This document shows positions 44,267 to 55,529 of a DNA stretch of 64,000 nucleotides, in pieces; within the stretch, counting starts at the first letter, position 1; each line of letters starts with the position of its first letter. Source of the DNA: Euglena gracilis (lineage: Eukaryota; Euglenida; Euglenophyceae; Euglenales); the NCBI GenBank assembly GCA_039621445.1, contig CP154955.1, positions 6,866,010-6,930,009 on the forward strand. The letters are read 5' to 3'. A program made the translations under genes and the position numbers. The notes beneath the pieces were generated by a model. That model saw only the letters and a program-made list of their open reading frames with translations, did not search any database and had not been told where the DNA came from.

Positions 44267-45133
44267 CTCCCCCACTTAGAAAAATATCGGGGAGATTTGA
44301 AAAACGTAAGTAAAAAAGAAGGGGTCCGCACAAAAGAAACGGTTTGCGAAAAAGTGAAGTTTTATGTGTGCGGTTGGTAAGAGCAACGCGAGGGGGGGGG
44401 GGGGGGCAGCCCAAAAGGCCACGCCGCGAAAGTGGCGTTGGGGGGGGGGGGGCAGCCCAACAGGTCACACCGCCCCCGGTGGGAGATGGTGCAACGGTGC
44501 AACGCAAAAGTGGTGCAACGGTGCGGATCACGGTGCGTAGCAACGGTGCGGTGCCGCCGCCGCCCTCCGCCTCACGCCGCGCTCCTTCACCGCCACAGCC
44601 CACGGCGCGTGTGTGGTGTCGTGTGTTCACACTCACAATATGGTATGCGGTTTTTTTGTCCCCACACACCGCACGACGCTCATGCTTAGAATGATACTTT
44701 GCGGGCACCCAAGGCGGTTCGGGTTGCAACTACGAAAGTTGCACGCCGAGCCACAATGGGGCCTAGGCATGGTTTCGCGTTTCCAACACTTGCGAACCTT
44801 TTTTTGACCAACCGTCATTCAAGAAATCTGGTAGTTGGGCTTCAGGGTTTTTTTTGATTGTTAGGCTAGCCTTCCGTTAGGGATTCTTCCTCACAAGGAG
44901 TAAACTCCTTTTTTTTTGTTGGTTGGGATCCCTTTTTTGTTGTTAGGGTTTTGCTTAGTCCCTTTTTAAGGAGCAATTACCCTCTTTTTTTTTTTTTGAA
45001 ACGCTGCAGCTTTTTTTGGTGTGTTGTTGTTGAATTTCGTGATCTGTTGCTTGTCGCGACCAAACACCAAAAATCAGAAACAACGAAAACAACCCCGCAA
45101 ACCGCAGGATTGGTTCCCCGCAATGATAATTCA
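44267..45133. other. CAACGGTGC repeat cluster and T-rich DNA
   Basis: 44390-44640 has GTGCAACGG phrases and G-runs. 44820-45000 is T-rich. No gene is supported. Confidence 0.45.
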
Positions 45134-45601
45134 TCACTTTTCCCACAAACGTAACGGGAATGTGACTTACGGATCCGTTTTTGTGGGGGGGTTCGCATCA
45201 ACCCGTGCCCTCCCGGGCCATCTGTCAAATCTTGGCCCAAAATTTCCACCTCGTAGAGAAAAACTGTGCTTGGAAAATTTGTCCACCTGTTGCTTTTCAA
45301 AAAGCAAATCCAAATTTGTGAAATTCTCATCTCCTTGCCATTCCAAAAAATTGTTCCTCCGAACCCAAAATTCCTTGGGGGTACCTACGGGAGCCTCACC
45401 GACAAAATCGTCGGCCATGTCCCATGCCTGGGCAAGTTTCTCTCCCAAAATTCTCTGAAAATTCTGCAGACCGTCCTTTACGGGGTGGGTTGGGTTCCAC
45501 CTCTTCTCCCTAAATAACACCTTTAAACTCCATGAAATTATGTCGGTACAACACATCGACTTTTCTTTTGGAACGCCCATGAGCTGCGACCATGAGTTGG
45601 C
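45134..45601 (-). CDS. Unknown ORF with one in-frame TAA
   Basis: TGA-to-TGA frame (45602-45604 to 45134-45136) with TAA at 45167-45169. It reads ILGEKLAQAWDMADDFVG, then PKEFWVRRNNFLEWQGDENF, PPTKTDP, TAA, VTFPLRLWEK, TGA. The composition looks coding. It lies just beyond a foldback element (45611-47139) that separates it from another unknown minus-strand ORF, so both may be parts of one interrupted gene. Family not recognised. Confidence 0.45.
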
Positions 45602-45610
45602 TCATTGCGG

Positions 45611-47139
45611 GAAATTGGTGATGGATTTTTTGGTGGTCGCTAGCGACTAGTCGCTACCGACTAGTCGCTAGCGACTAGTCGCTGGCGACTAGTTGCTAGC
45701 GACTGCTGGTGATGGCCTAGCGACCATTGGTGGTCGGGCCGACCACTAATTTTAAGTCCAGCCCCACCCGCTCTAAAATTTTTTTAAGCCCCCCCCCCCC
45801 TCCAAAAAATTCATTGAAATATGAAGGAAAATGACTCGAAACCCACCCAAAGGCCTTCAGAAACCCCCATTCGGGGGTCCGTTTGCAAAAAAAAAAGGGT
45901 AACATGTTCCTTTTGCGCTAGTTCAGTGAAAGTTGTCTTTCTCCAGGAGTCCAGTTGGACGGGTGGGGGGTCCAGGGGGTGGGGGGGGGCGAACCCCCCC
46001 CCCCCCGGAGGAGGCCGTAGTAGGAGGGCCACATCGTGCTCCAGAAGGAACCCTGATATGCGAACTACGCGCACCGTAAACAAAACAGTCCTAAGGCGCC
46101 TTCGGCGCCCTTGGTCGTCTAGCGGGGGGGGGGCTGCCCCCCTGCACCCCCCCCCCCCGCCCTCCAATAACAAAATCCCCTCCGGGGGGTAACCAACCCA
46201 GGGGCAGGCGCGCATGTAATGCCACGCGCACCGTAAACAAAACAGTCCTAAGGCGCCTTCGGCGCCCTTGGTCGTCTAGCGGGGGGGGGGGGGGGGTCGC
46301 ACCCCCCCCCCGCCCTCCAATAACAAAATCCCCTCCGGGGGGTAACCAACCCAGGGGCAGGCGCGCATGTAATGCCACGCGCACCGTAAACAAAACAGTC
46401 CTAAGGCGCCTTCGGCGCCCATGGTCGTCTAGCGGGGGGGGGGGCAGCCACACCCCCCCCCCGCACCCCGCCCCCGCCCTCCAATAACAAAATCCCTTCC
46501 GGGGGGTAACCGGCCCAGGGCCAGGCGCGCATGTAATGCCACGCGCACCGTAAACAAAACAGTCCTAAGGCGCCTTTGGCGCCCTTGGTCGTCTAGCGGG
46601 GGGGGGTGCATGTAATGCCACGCGCACCGTAAACAAAACAGTCCTAAGGCGCCTTCGGCGCCCTTGGTCGTCTAGCGGGGGGGGGGGGGCGGCTGAGCTC
46701 CCCCCCCCCCCCCCCGCACCCCCTCCGCCCTCCAATAACAAAATCCCCTCCGGGCCCCCTTCTGTGTGCAAGGCAAGGAAGGCCGAATCGTGCTCCTTAA
46801 CTCCTGGACAAAGACAAGTTTCACAGAACTGGCGCAAAAAGAAGATATTACCCAATTTTGTTTTGCAGATGGACCCCTGAATGGGGTTTCTGAAGGCATT
46901 TGGGTGGGTTTTGAGTCATTTTCCTTCACATTTGAATGTTTTTTTTTTGGAGGGGGGGGTTAAAAATTTTTTTAGTGGCGGGGGTGGACCTAAAATTGGT
47001 GGTCGCTAGCGACTAATCGCTAGCGACCAGCCTTATCACCAATGGTCGCTAGCGACTAGTCGCTAGAAAATGGTCGATAGCGACCATGGTCGCTAGCGAA
47101 TAGTCGCTAGCGACGACCAAAAAGTCCATCACCAATTTC
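45611..47139. mobile_element. Foldback/long-TIR element around a tandem array
   Basis: The outer ends GAAATTGGTGATGGA (45611) and TCCATCACCAATTTC (47139) are inverted. The arms extend about 350 bp (to about 45965 and from about 46775) and include GGTCGCTAGCGACTAGTCGC-type palindromes. Between them are about five units of 79-164 bp starting at CGCGCACCGTAAACAAAACA (46069, 46225, 46379, 46543, 46621). No transposase and no clear target duplication are seen; a Mutator-like or foldback origin is possible. Confidence 0.6.
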
Positions 47140-47195
47140 TCGCTCGGGGCCCCACTCACTCGCCTCCAAATGAGTGGGGCTCCTCCCCATTTTGT

Positions 47196-47855
47196 TCATT
47201 CCAACGTTATTCCTTTCTTCCACGCAACACAACCCGTGAAATTGAACAGATTCCACCTCCCACACTTGCCCAATAAAAACGTCAGATTTTGTGCCTTGGA
47301 TAAAATCGTCAGACTCACAATTTTCACCGGTCGACCGCTCAACCCATTTTTCTGCTCTTTCCCCAAACCGGCGGAAGAAAATTGAAATAATTCACTTTTC
47401 TCCACTTGGGAAAATTGAGGGGGTTCAAAATGTGTGTCAACCCTCCCCTCTTCCTTTTCCACCAGAAAATTGACCACTTCCACCACCGTTTCCCAAAATC
47501 TGGGGTTTATCCAAACACCAAATTTGCTTTCGTCATGGGTCATTCGTGGGGGGGTACCCTGGGGGACCAACACCAAACTCACCCCCTTTGGAATATGCCT
47601 TTCCTCCTTCCCGTCAACCTGAAAAATGACCAAATCTGGGACTCGGTTTTTTTTATGTGACGTCCCACCCAAAATGTTTCCAACAAAACGGTGAAAATGT
47701 CTTTTGGGCCCGGTGATGGTGAACTTGCACCAAAAACCCGGCCACAAACGGTTTGGCAAACCCTCCACCATTCCCCATATACGAGTGGTCATTTTGTAGT
47801 CAAGAGGACTACATTGACAAAAATCAACGTTCAAAAAAATCAGCCCTTCAAAAAT
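47196..47855 (-). CDS. Unknown ORF, about 219 codons
   Basis: Open between TGA 47856-47858 and TGA 47196-47198. It includes MTTRIWGMVEGLPNRLWPGF, KRHFHRFVGNILGG, GKEERHIPKGVSLVLVPQG and FGVWINPRFWETVVEVVNFL. It is probably continuous with the preceding ORF (47840-48373), since the end EFLKG of that frame abuts LIFLNVDF of this one after a single-base shift. I do not recognise the family; the spacing and basic patches are compatible with a structural or nucleic-acid-binding element protein, but that is only a guess. Confidence 0.5.
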   Translation of the reverse strand: MFEGLIFLNVDFCQCSPLDYKMTTRIWGMVEGLPNRLWPGFWCKFTITGPKRHFHRFVGNILGGTSHKKNRVPDLVIFQVDGKEERHIPKGVSLVLVPQGTPPRMTHDESKFGVWINPRFWETVVEVVNFLVEKEEGRVDTHFEPPQFSQVEKSELFQFSSAGLGKEQKNGLSGRPVKIVSLTILSKAQNLTFLLGKCGRWNLFNFTGCVAWKKGITLE

Positions 47856-48373
47856 TCACCGTCCTTCATAAGGTCGTTTCGGGGAATTTTTATAAAAATT
47901 CTGGGGGGCTGTAAAAATTGGATGTTGGAAAGTGTCATTTTTGTGCGAGAATCGGCATGCTCCAAATTTCTTTCACACATGGTGGGGTCTTGACCATATT
48001 TTGTATGAAGCACGGATGCAAAAGTCAAGTCCACCCCCCCTTAGGTTTTTGTTCCCGTAAAAAGCTTCAAAACCTTTGGTACTTTTGACCCAAAAAATCG
48101 CTGGACTTTGTCCACAAAAGTGTTTGGCTGTGGCGCAAATATTTTCCGAAACAAATTTTGTGCTTGGGGCACTTGAAAAAAAGTGCTGCCCCTGAACCGT
48201 TGGCCACCACTTTTTCCTTGTGAAGTTTCCCAACCTTTGTCATAAAAATTGGTCGTCCCGCCCCCCATGCCTCGTCCTCCCCCCCCATGGGCATGGAGCC
48301 CAAAACTGGGTGTGGGGGGAGCTTGATTTGCATCATTAATTTTGTCCAACAGTTAGAGGCATTCTCCCAAACC
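47840..48373 (-). CDS. Unknown ORF with two in-frame TAA
   Basis: TGA-to-TGA frame (48374-48376 to 47840-47842) broken only by TAA at 48353-48355 and 48041-48043. Around them the frame reads GLGECL, TAA, LLDKINDANQAPPTPSFG and KVPKVLKLFTGTKT, TAA, GGVDLTFASVLHTKYGQD. A glutamine at each TAA would be unremarkable. The segment DSRTKMTLSNIQFLQPPRIF and a basic end follow. Continuity into the next ORF (47196-47855) is likely. No family recognised. Confidence 0.5.
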
Positions 48374-48376
48374 TCA

Positions 48377-49164
48377 CCACAATACTAACACGGTGCTCTG
48401 ATTACACAGGTTGTGTAGTTGGGGTTTGGGAGCGGTGCTTCTTTCCCCTCTGAAGAATTTTTTGACAACGCCCCCCCTTCTTGAGGATTTCTGATGAAAT
48501 TCTGAGAAAAATTCTCCTTTCGCATTTTTTGAACGAATTCGGTCACCCTCAACCAAACGGGGGGCCGCTCCCCCTACATCTGGGCCTAGGTTGCCCGAGT
48601 AGGGAGCGACGGGGGAGAAAATTTGAAAAATTTGAAAAACCAACCTACTCACTGTCTCTGGTCTTCTCCTTCTCGTTCCTTCAGGTCCCAACCCAGACCT
48701 TCTCGTCACTTCATGTCCCAACCGTGCTCCCAACCCAGAGCTTGGTCCCAACCCATAGCTCCTGGGTGGGGTGCTCGTCGCTGCACTGGGTGCTCCTGGG
48801 CCACCCTGCACCGCCACCACAGCGGTGCGGGGGAGTGGGCCCCCGGACGCCACCACCACAGCGACGCCAGGGTTGGGGGTCTCCCTTCCCGGGGTGAGAA
48901 AACGAAATTTGCGGCCACCGATCTGGGCAGGGGGAAAAACCTGTCCACATTAACCCCATTCTGCAATGAACTGGGATTGTGTCCGTTTGAAAATTCTGAG
49001 ACCCTCCAATTGAGAAAAGCTTTGCTAAATCCCAATAACCAAAGTGGAATTTTCTACAAATCTTTGAACTTTCAGCAAAACTGGCTGAAATGGCGTTTGA
49101 CATGAGTTTTCCAAACCCAAAACTGATAATTTTTCGTCAAAAAGTACTTGCCTTTTGGCGCTGT
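48377..49164. other. Left flank of the LTR retrotransposon
   Basis: A minus frame at 48374-48859 shares the frame of the unknown ORF downstream but is separated by a TGA. It is proline/glycine/arginine-rich. 48680-48770 has repeated CTTC(A/T)TGTCCCAACC phrases. 48950-49160 is A/T-richer. Nothing is assigned. Confidence 0.35.
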
Positions 49165-49168
49165 GGTC
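49165..49168. repeat. 4-bp target-site duplication, left
   Basis: GGTC, repeated at 62260-62263 directly outside the other LTR. Confidence 0.8.
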
Positions 49169-49838
49169 TGTAGGGGTTGCCCCTCCTGATGTCCCTGCGA
49201 AGGGACCCCTGGCGGCGCAACCCGCGTAGGATCGTTTTTATTTGAGCCCGTCGGGCCCACCTGGTGGGGGTTTTCCCCTTGGAGGAAAAGTGGGGTAGGG
49301 GTGGGTGTTGGTAAGGATGGCGATGTTGGAAATGACATACTTTTGCCTCAACAAATGAACTTGGATACTTGGTCAATGAGACTTGAACTTGATATTGCAA
49401 TTATATTTCCTTGGTTTGTCCTTGAATTGACTTGCAAGCAAACAATTGGTGAACACAAATGACAGTATGTGTGAACAGAGCCCTGTGAACAGGAAATGTA
49501 CAATTGAGGGGGGCTACAGCTGGGGGGGGCTACTTGGTATACTTTGCGCAATTGTTAATGAATTGCGCCATCCCAAGCGCCCACCAAGGGGGTGCGCATG
49601 CTTGCGCAAAGCCCAGCAGGGCTTGCGCATCCCCTTGGGGGTTGCCTGTTGGCCCCCTCAACCTGCCTCCTCCTTTACCTTCCCTTGGCTTGGTCAAAAT
49701 GGGCTGTTGGGCCCCCTTGGGGGCCAGTGGGGCCTCAAAAGGCCCTTGGCGGCCTTGGAGCCCCCTTTCGGCCCTTCGTGGCCCCTTTGGGCCCCCTTGG
49801 GACCCCTCCTTGGGGCGAGCACCCTCGGACCGCGCACA
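49169..49838 (-). repeat. 3' LTR
   Basis: 670 bp, TGTAGGGGTTGC...CGCGCACA on the plus strand, about 97-98% identical to 61591-62259. Contains GCGCA-rich short palindromes near 49540-49630. Confidence 0.95.
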
Positions 49839-49848
49839 CTCCCCTCCT
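49839..49848 (-). promoter_or_regulatory. Polypurine tract
   Basis: Minus-strand AGGAGGGGAG abuts the 3' LTR, the expected primer site for plus-strand DNA synthesis. Confidence 0.8.
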
Positions 49849-51204
49849 GAAAAAAATTGCTGTGCAATTTAAATTCGACTCCTTTGCCGGTCCGAGGTGC
49901 CGCCCCTCCTCCTTTTGCTTTCCTGCCTCTGAAAAAATTTGTATTTTCTTCTTGTTGAAACGCACAAGCGGTGGCGCCACGTGCCGTGTGTGGCGCGTGC
50001 TGTCGGGGAGGGGGTACAGGGGAGGGGCGAGAAGGGGGACGGGCGCCTCCGGGCTCGTGACCCGGGGAGGCACCGCTTGGGGCCCCTCCGCTCCCCCTCC
50101 GGTCCCGTGAGCCTTCTTGGCCCATGGGTAGGGGCGTACTGCCCCCCCCCCCCGAAACACTCGATGCCAATGTGTAATTGTGATCCCACCCCCAGGCCCT
50201 GCTTGGCCCGGGGTGGAAAGCTCCTGCGTGTTCGGAAGGAAACATTTAACCAACCCAGCAGGGCCGCCCCGCCTTGCCCGGTATCCCGGGGCCAAAGGCC
50301 CCCGGGGGCTTGGCGGGGGTGCGTGCTGGAGGGGGCGCCGGGGAGGCGCCTTGGGTGGGGCCCATTCCTTGGAGGAGGGGCTGCCCCCCCCCTCCCCGTG
50401 GAGGGGGTCGGGGCTGCCCCCCCCCCCACGCGTTGTGGGCCGGGCCGCCTTGGCCGGGGCCCGTCCTCTTGAGAGGGGGGGCTGCCCCCCCCCCCCGCTC
50501 TCTCCGGTGTTTGGTGGTCCGAGGAGGGGTGTGGACGACCGCAAAAATCGGTCAAAAATTGGCAGCCCGCCCCCCCCTCCTTCGGCACGGTGGGCCGATG
50601 AGGGGGGTAGCCATCCGTCAAAATCGGGCCGAAGCTTAAAATTGCTGGCCCCCCCCCCCCCCCGGGGGCCGCCTTGGCCCGGGGCCCCTATAAAGTTCAA
50701 AGCTGAAATCGAAAATAAATCGAATCGGTGATGTGAAGGGCAGAACTGAAAGAATGCAGGAGTTCGAGCCCCCCCCGTGGGTCCTAGCGGCCCCGTGGGC
50801 CCCCTCGGCGCCCGGGTGCCGCACCGTGCTGTGTTGAGCACGTGCGGCGAGTGGGCGCTGGGGGGCGCTCTGTGGCCGCGGGTGTTGGGCGAGGCCAGCC
50901 CTGGGGGGGGGGGATGTGGGCGCCCGCAGGGGCCCTTGGGGATGGGAGCCCCCCCTCCCCCGTGCACTCGTGTGGCCTCCTCGCCCCGCCCGGGCGTCCT
51001 GTCCCCTTGAGAGGAGCCACCAGGCCCCCGGCTTCTGGGGCCACAGGCCCCACGCCCGTAGCCAAGGGGCGGTCACGGGGGTTTGAAATCTGAATTTGAA
51101 ATTGAACCTGCGAAGACACAAATGAAATCAGAATCAGGGCCAGGGACGTAGGGGTGCTCCGCCACCACCACAGTCCCCACACCCAACTTCCCCCTGCTTC
51201 CACC
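49849..51204 (-). other. Long 3' non-coding region of the LTR element
   Basis: About 1.36 kb between the pol TGA and the polypurine tract. Very GC-rich, with proline/glycine/arginine-rich frames on both strands and no envelope-like or other recognisable domain. Confidence 0.6.
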
Positions 51205-52869
51205 TCAAACCCTCCCCTATTGCCTTCGACCCCGCCCCCCTCTCCCCCCGGGGCGGAGAAGTCCCACCACCTCCAACGGGATCCCCTTGGTTGCACAATA
51301 ATCCACCACATCCTCGGTGTAGGCTGGGAAGAAATCCGACCAAGGCAGCCATTGGAGATCCGTCGGATCCCAATTTTTCAACCTCACCTGAAATTACGGC
51401 ACCCCCGTTTCCGGGTGGTTCCGGCTGCCCACAATCTCCTCCACCACCCACTCATCCGGGCCCACGTCCAGGGGGGCCGCCTTGTCGTTGAAATAGAAGA
51501 GTGGGAGGGGGTCTGTGGAGAACTCATCCTCCGTGTGGAGCTTGAGCTGGCTCCGGTGAGCCTCTTGGCGGGCCCCTGGAGCCAGCTACACCACATATGA
51601 GTGGCGACCCCTGCGAGCCACCACTGTCCCCCTTTTCCACTTGGTGGTCAACTTGTCCGTGCCCGGCTGTGTCTCCGGGCGGTACCACACCTTGGCACCG
51701 ACGTCCAGGGGAGGTGTGTGCCTTCTCTTGGCGTTGATGGAAGCCCACCGTTTGGCGTGCAAGGCATTCAAGGTTGAGGCCACCTTCTCGTCCATAGCCC
51801 GCATCCGTGCCATGAAGTCGGCTGCCCCCTCGGCCTCTCGTGGGGGCTGGTGGGGCAGGCCTTGGAGTGGCCGGTGCCGCCCGAAGACCACCTCGTAGGG
51901 CGACAAGCCGGACTCCCCTGGCACATCGTGAAGGTTCCGGAGGGCCTTGGGTAACAGCACCACCCATGAGGCCTCCTTCTCCGACAGGTCAGCGATGAGC
52001 TTGGACAGGGTGTTCATCACCCGTTGGCCTGCCACCTCTGCCCGACCGTTGGCCTGGTGGTGGTAGGCCTGCCCGTAGGCACGCCTCACCCCCATGGCGG
52101 CGCACATTGTTTGCCACCAAGCCGAAGCAAAGTGGGGGCCACGGTCCGAGGTCACCACAGAGGGTACCCCGAACATGTCCCAATGGCGGAACATGGCCTT
52201 GGCCACCACCTCGGCTGTCAGGCCCTTGTACTTATGGGGTGTGGCCACTGTCCACCCACTCTCACGGTCCACGCACAGGGCCAGATAATCATACACCTGG
52301 CCCTCGTGGGTCACCTCAGGCATGGCGAACAGGTCCACTGCCACACTGTCCATGAGGAACGGTGGCACAGGGGTGGCTTCGAGAGCACACTTGAAAGGTA
52401 CTCGCGAAGGGCCACAGGCTTGGAAGATTTTACATTGCCACTGGATGCCTTGGGTGATTTTCTCAGCCCCCCTTGGATCCGTGAACCTGTACCACCGCCC
52501 CATCTGGTTCCAGCGCCTGGAGGCTCCTGGGTGGCCCGCGTCCCCGTGGTGGGCCCGGACCACGAGCCCCATCAGGCTGGTGGGCACACAGAGGAGCCCG
52601 TCCGTGTACATTTTGTCCTCGTACAGACGGACTCCCTCAGGCCACTCTCCTGCAGGGGCCTGCACACTTGCATAAACAGGCCCCCACACAGGGCAATTTT
52701 CATATGCCCGTGACCAATCCCTGTCCATCACTGGGATGGAGGGATCCTCCTCCACCTCCTCCTGGGTGTGCACCCCCGTGTCTGGAGAAAGTGAAACGGG
52801 TTCCACCACTGCTTCCCCGAGATCCCCCTGTTGGGGATCATCGATGGGGGGTTTGCTGCAGGTCCTCAC
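51205..52869 (-). CDS. Integrase with C-terminal chromodomain
   Basis: Integrase joins element DNA to the genome. An H/H...C/C zinc-binding region (VVRAHHGDAGH, QCKIFQAC) is followed by the catalytic triad: D in SVAVDLF, D in VTSDRGPHF, and E in ANGRAEV, with exactly 35 residues between the last two. The conventional ORF stops at TAG 51586-51588 after RGRHSYVV. The same frame goes on with LAPGARQEAHRSQLK, the usual gypsy post-core motif. It then forms a chromodomain (DEWVVEEIVGSR, TAA 51394-51396, FQVRLKNWDPTDLQW, VVDYCATKG) that may target histone marks. TAG 51217-51219 precedes the TGA at 51205-51207. The start at 52869 is only the point after an in-frame TGA (52870-52872), not a real initiation site. 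Confidence 0.92.
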
Positions 52870-53223
52870 TCAGAACTCTTCGCCCTGGTTGTGTTCCTCA
52901 GGTCCCCCCCTTATTGCCGGCTGTTCATCCCAGAACTCATCCACGAAAAGATGGGCACGCGGGGAACCTCGTGTCTCCCGCGTGTCCAACCCAGGTACCC
53001 CAGGCCCCTCCCCTCCCGTGAGGATGGGCCCCGACTCTCCCGCGGGGGCGTCCACAGGCCCCTCCCCCCCTGTGGGGTCAGGGCCAGGGCCCCCTGGCAC
53101 TGAATCCTCAGCTCCCTCCTCCTCTGTGGGGCTGGGACCAGGTCTGTGCTGTGCTGCTGTGTCTCTCCCACTGCGTGTTGTTACCGCCACGTGGAGTTCC
53201 TCCCCCCGTGCGGTGTCCCGCAT
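52870..53223 (-). CDS. RNase H-integrase linker
   Basis: Same frame as the integrase, separated by TGA 52870-52872. It starts with ELHVAVTTRSGRDTAA; VTTRS is a common landmark between RNase H and integrase in gypsy elements. An acidic, Gly/Pro-rich spacer with repeated GGEGP follows. The TGA is the one in-frame stop in pol that is not UAR. Confidence 0.6.
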   Translation of the reverse strand: MRDTARGEELHVAVTTRSGRDTAAQHRPGPSPTEEEGAEDSVPGGPGPDPTGGEGPVDAPAGESGPILTGGEGPGVPGLDTRETRGSPRAHLFVDEFWDEQPAIRGGPEEHNQGEEF

Positions 53224-53899
53224 TCTCGCTCTTCCCTCCGTTCTTCCTCGATCATGGCCCTCATTGCCTCATCATCCTCCTCACTCCCGTGGAGGCTGAT
53301 GTCGGCAAATGCCTTGGAGGCAGGATATGCCCATCTGCTCATGGCATCTGCCACCACGTTTTCCTTTCCCGGGATGTAGACCACGTGGAGGTCAAACCGG
53401 GAGAACATTTCATGCCAGCGTCCCCGCCTCCCGACAGGTCCGCTGGGCGTGTCCAGGGTTTCCTTGGCCCAGGCCTCCAGGACTTGTGGTCCGTGAGGAC
53501 CAACACCGGCTGCAGGCCGATGTAGGAGGCCCATTTTTGGGGGCCAGGATGATGGCGTAGGTCTCCTTCTCTCGCGGAGACCAGCTTTTCACCTGCCCCA
53601 CCGTGAGCTTCCGGGAACAGAAAGCCACAGGCACGGTTTTTCGTGTAGTGGCCTCCACGGCTGTGGGCATCCCCTCTGTTGGCTCCAAAAACTGTTCAAG
53701 GGCTGCCCCCACCGCCTTGTCACTCGCATCAACCCGGAGAATGAATGGCTGGTCCGGGTTGACGGTGTGGAGCTCCAATCCCCGAAGGAGCTCCTGCTTC
53801 AGGGCGGTGAAGGCCTCCCGTTCCACTTGGCCGAATTTCACAGGTTTTTTGCTGCCTTTTTTCCCTTCCACACGTCCCACCTTGAGGAGTTCCGTCAGG
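53200..53899 (-). CDS. RNase H domain
   Basis: RNase H removes the RNA strand during reverse transcription. Visible motifs are FILRVDASDKAVGAAL (first catalytic Asp), VAFCSRKLTVGQVKSW, SPREKETYAIILA, the third-frame segment KWASYIGLQPVLVLTDHK (catalytic TDH), and VVYIPGKENVVADAMSRW. The domain is complete but spread over three frames by small shifts near 53545 (around a C5-A5 homopolymer) and 53485. It follows the RT thumb/connection (YARYAAPLTELLK). Confidence 0.9.
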
Positions 53900-54999
53900 G
53901 GGGCTGCATACCGGGCGTATACTTCACGTAGCTGGAGTAGTAGTTGGTGAAGCCCAAAAAGCCCCTGAGGGCTGTGATCGTGCGGGGCTCCTCCCACTTC
54001 TCCAGCGCCATGAGTTTGCCCGGTGCTGGCCTCCGTTTTCCTCCCCCCAGGATGTGGCCACAGAACTCCACTTCTCTTACGAAGAAGCGGCACTTGTTTT
54101 TGTCCACGACCAGGCGGTGTTCCCCCAGTGCCTCTAACACTCGCCTGATGTGCTGGTCGTGTGCCTCCATGGTAGTTTCCTCCGTGCCACACCACTCGGC
54201 CCCCACGACGATGTCGTCAACGTACGGTTTGGCGACATCAGTCCACTTCCGTCAGCGAGTAGTCTATCACCCGCTGAAAAATGGCCACTCCATTTTTCAG
54301 GCCCATCACGACCACACACCACTGCTTGGACCCCCGCGGGGTGCTGCAGCAGGTGTATGGGCGTGAGTCTTCGTGCAGGGGCACCTGATGGAAGGCATCC
54401 TTGAGATCCAAGACGGAGAACAGACACCTCCGTCCCTGGTTCACCAGAATGTCCTCCATCCTGGGGAGGGCGTAAGCTTCCGTCACTGTGGCCTCGTTTA
54501 ATGCCCGGAAATCAACAACCCCACGCCACTTCCCCTGTTTCTTGGCCACCACGAATGTGGGGCTGCTCCAGGCACTTGGCACCCCCTCCTCCACCTTCTT
54601 GTCCAGAACCCACTCATCCACCAGGTCACACAAGGCCCTGTGCCTCTCCCCCGTCAGGTGGATGGGCCTCTGTTTCTTTGCCACAGATCCCGGTTTTAAT
54701 TCGATTTTCCCTTCCCCCAGGGGCCCCCGAACGATTCTTTCCTCCCAAATCCTGTCCCGGAGAACTTCCCCCTCGAAATCCCTTCGGAGGGCTGCCCGGA
54801 GCTCCTCAGCCCGCTGGCTGGTCACCTGTTCCCCCTCGGGAACAAGGATGACCCCTTGGGCTGCCCGTCCCTCGACCTCCCGGGCTGCCCGCAGGAGTTC
54901 CTTGGCTACAGCCTCCTGGGTTGCCTCATCCTCGTGCAGGGGTTTTTCCTCCCACTCAGGCTCCTCGGTGTCCTCCCCCAGGGCTGCCTCTGGCAAAGC
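53900..54999 (-). CDS. Ty3/gypsy reverse transcriptase
   Basis: Motifs in order: KKQRPIHLTGERHRALCDLV, SSPTFVVAKKQGKWRGVVDF, RALNEATVTEAYALPRMEDI, LFSVLDLKDAFHQVPL (motif A Asp), GLKNGVAIFQRVID (motif B region) and PYVDDIVVGAE (catalytic YVDD). Then come VDKNKCRFFVREVEFCGHIL and LRGFLGFTNYYSSY. A one-base shift near 54240 splits the motif B region from YVDD, and another near 53935 separates the connection domain. An acidic/alanine-rich linker at the start (about 54995-54750) follows the protease. Confidence 0.94.
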
Positions 55000-55529
55000 A
55001 AGCCGCAGTGCTCTGACTTTTTCATCGTTTTCTTGTATTTCTTTCGCTTTAGAGCCTTTTCATGGGTTGCTGGCTGAATGTGCTCACCTTCCGTGTCATG
55101 CCCCTGAAGGAGGACCACCTGCTCCCCCCTCAATGCCAAGGCCCGGAGATGTGGGAACACCCCGAGCTGGTTTTCCTCCAGCCACGGGAAGCCGATGATG
55201 GCCTCCACGTGGATGTCAGCCTCATAGAAAGAGGCTGGGGCCGTCCACAGGGCCCCCTCCCCCTGACCCGGGCCCCCCTCCCGCCGGAGGACCAGGTCTA
55301 GGGTTGCCTCACGTTCCCCCCCTTCCATCTTGGCGCCACTGGCCGTCACCAGAGACAGGGGCTTGGGGGCAGGCAGGAGGTATGAGCTGGGTAGCTTGCC
55401 TCTTCGGACCAGGTTCACCTCTGCCCCTGTGTCAATGAGGGCGTTGATGAAGTGGGACTGTCCGTCTGGCCCCCTGGTCTGCACCCGCATCAGCAGCTGC
55501 CGTTCCCTTGCACCTTGCCCCACCTCATG
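55000..55529 (-). CDS. Retroviral-type aspartic protease
   Basis: The flap-and-active-site pattern FINALIDTGAEVNLV gives the DTG triad near 55430, with the downstream hydrophobic IIGFPWLEE box near 55180. It would cleave the polyprotein. It is in the same open frame as the C5-methyltransferase-like domain (ORF 54906-56489), so the two are fused. The frame shifts near 55010 before RT. Confidence 0.87.

Noticed and set aside
45602-47160. 9-bp target duplication for the foldback element
   Set aside because: The flanking bases (TCATTGCGG and TCGCTCGGG) match too poorly to claim one.
49849-51204. Envelope gene in the LTR element
   Set aside because: Frames here are Pro/Gly/Arg-rich products of GC-rich DNA with no signal peptide or membrane segment; treated as long 3' non-coding.
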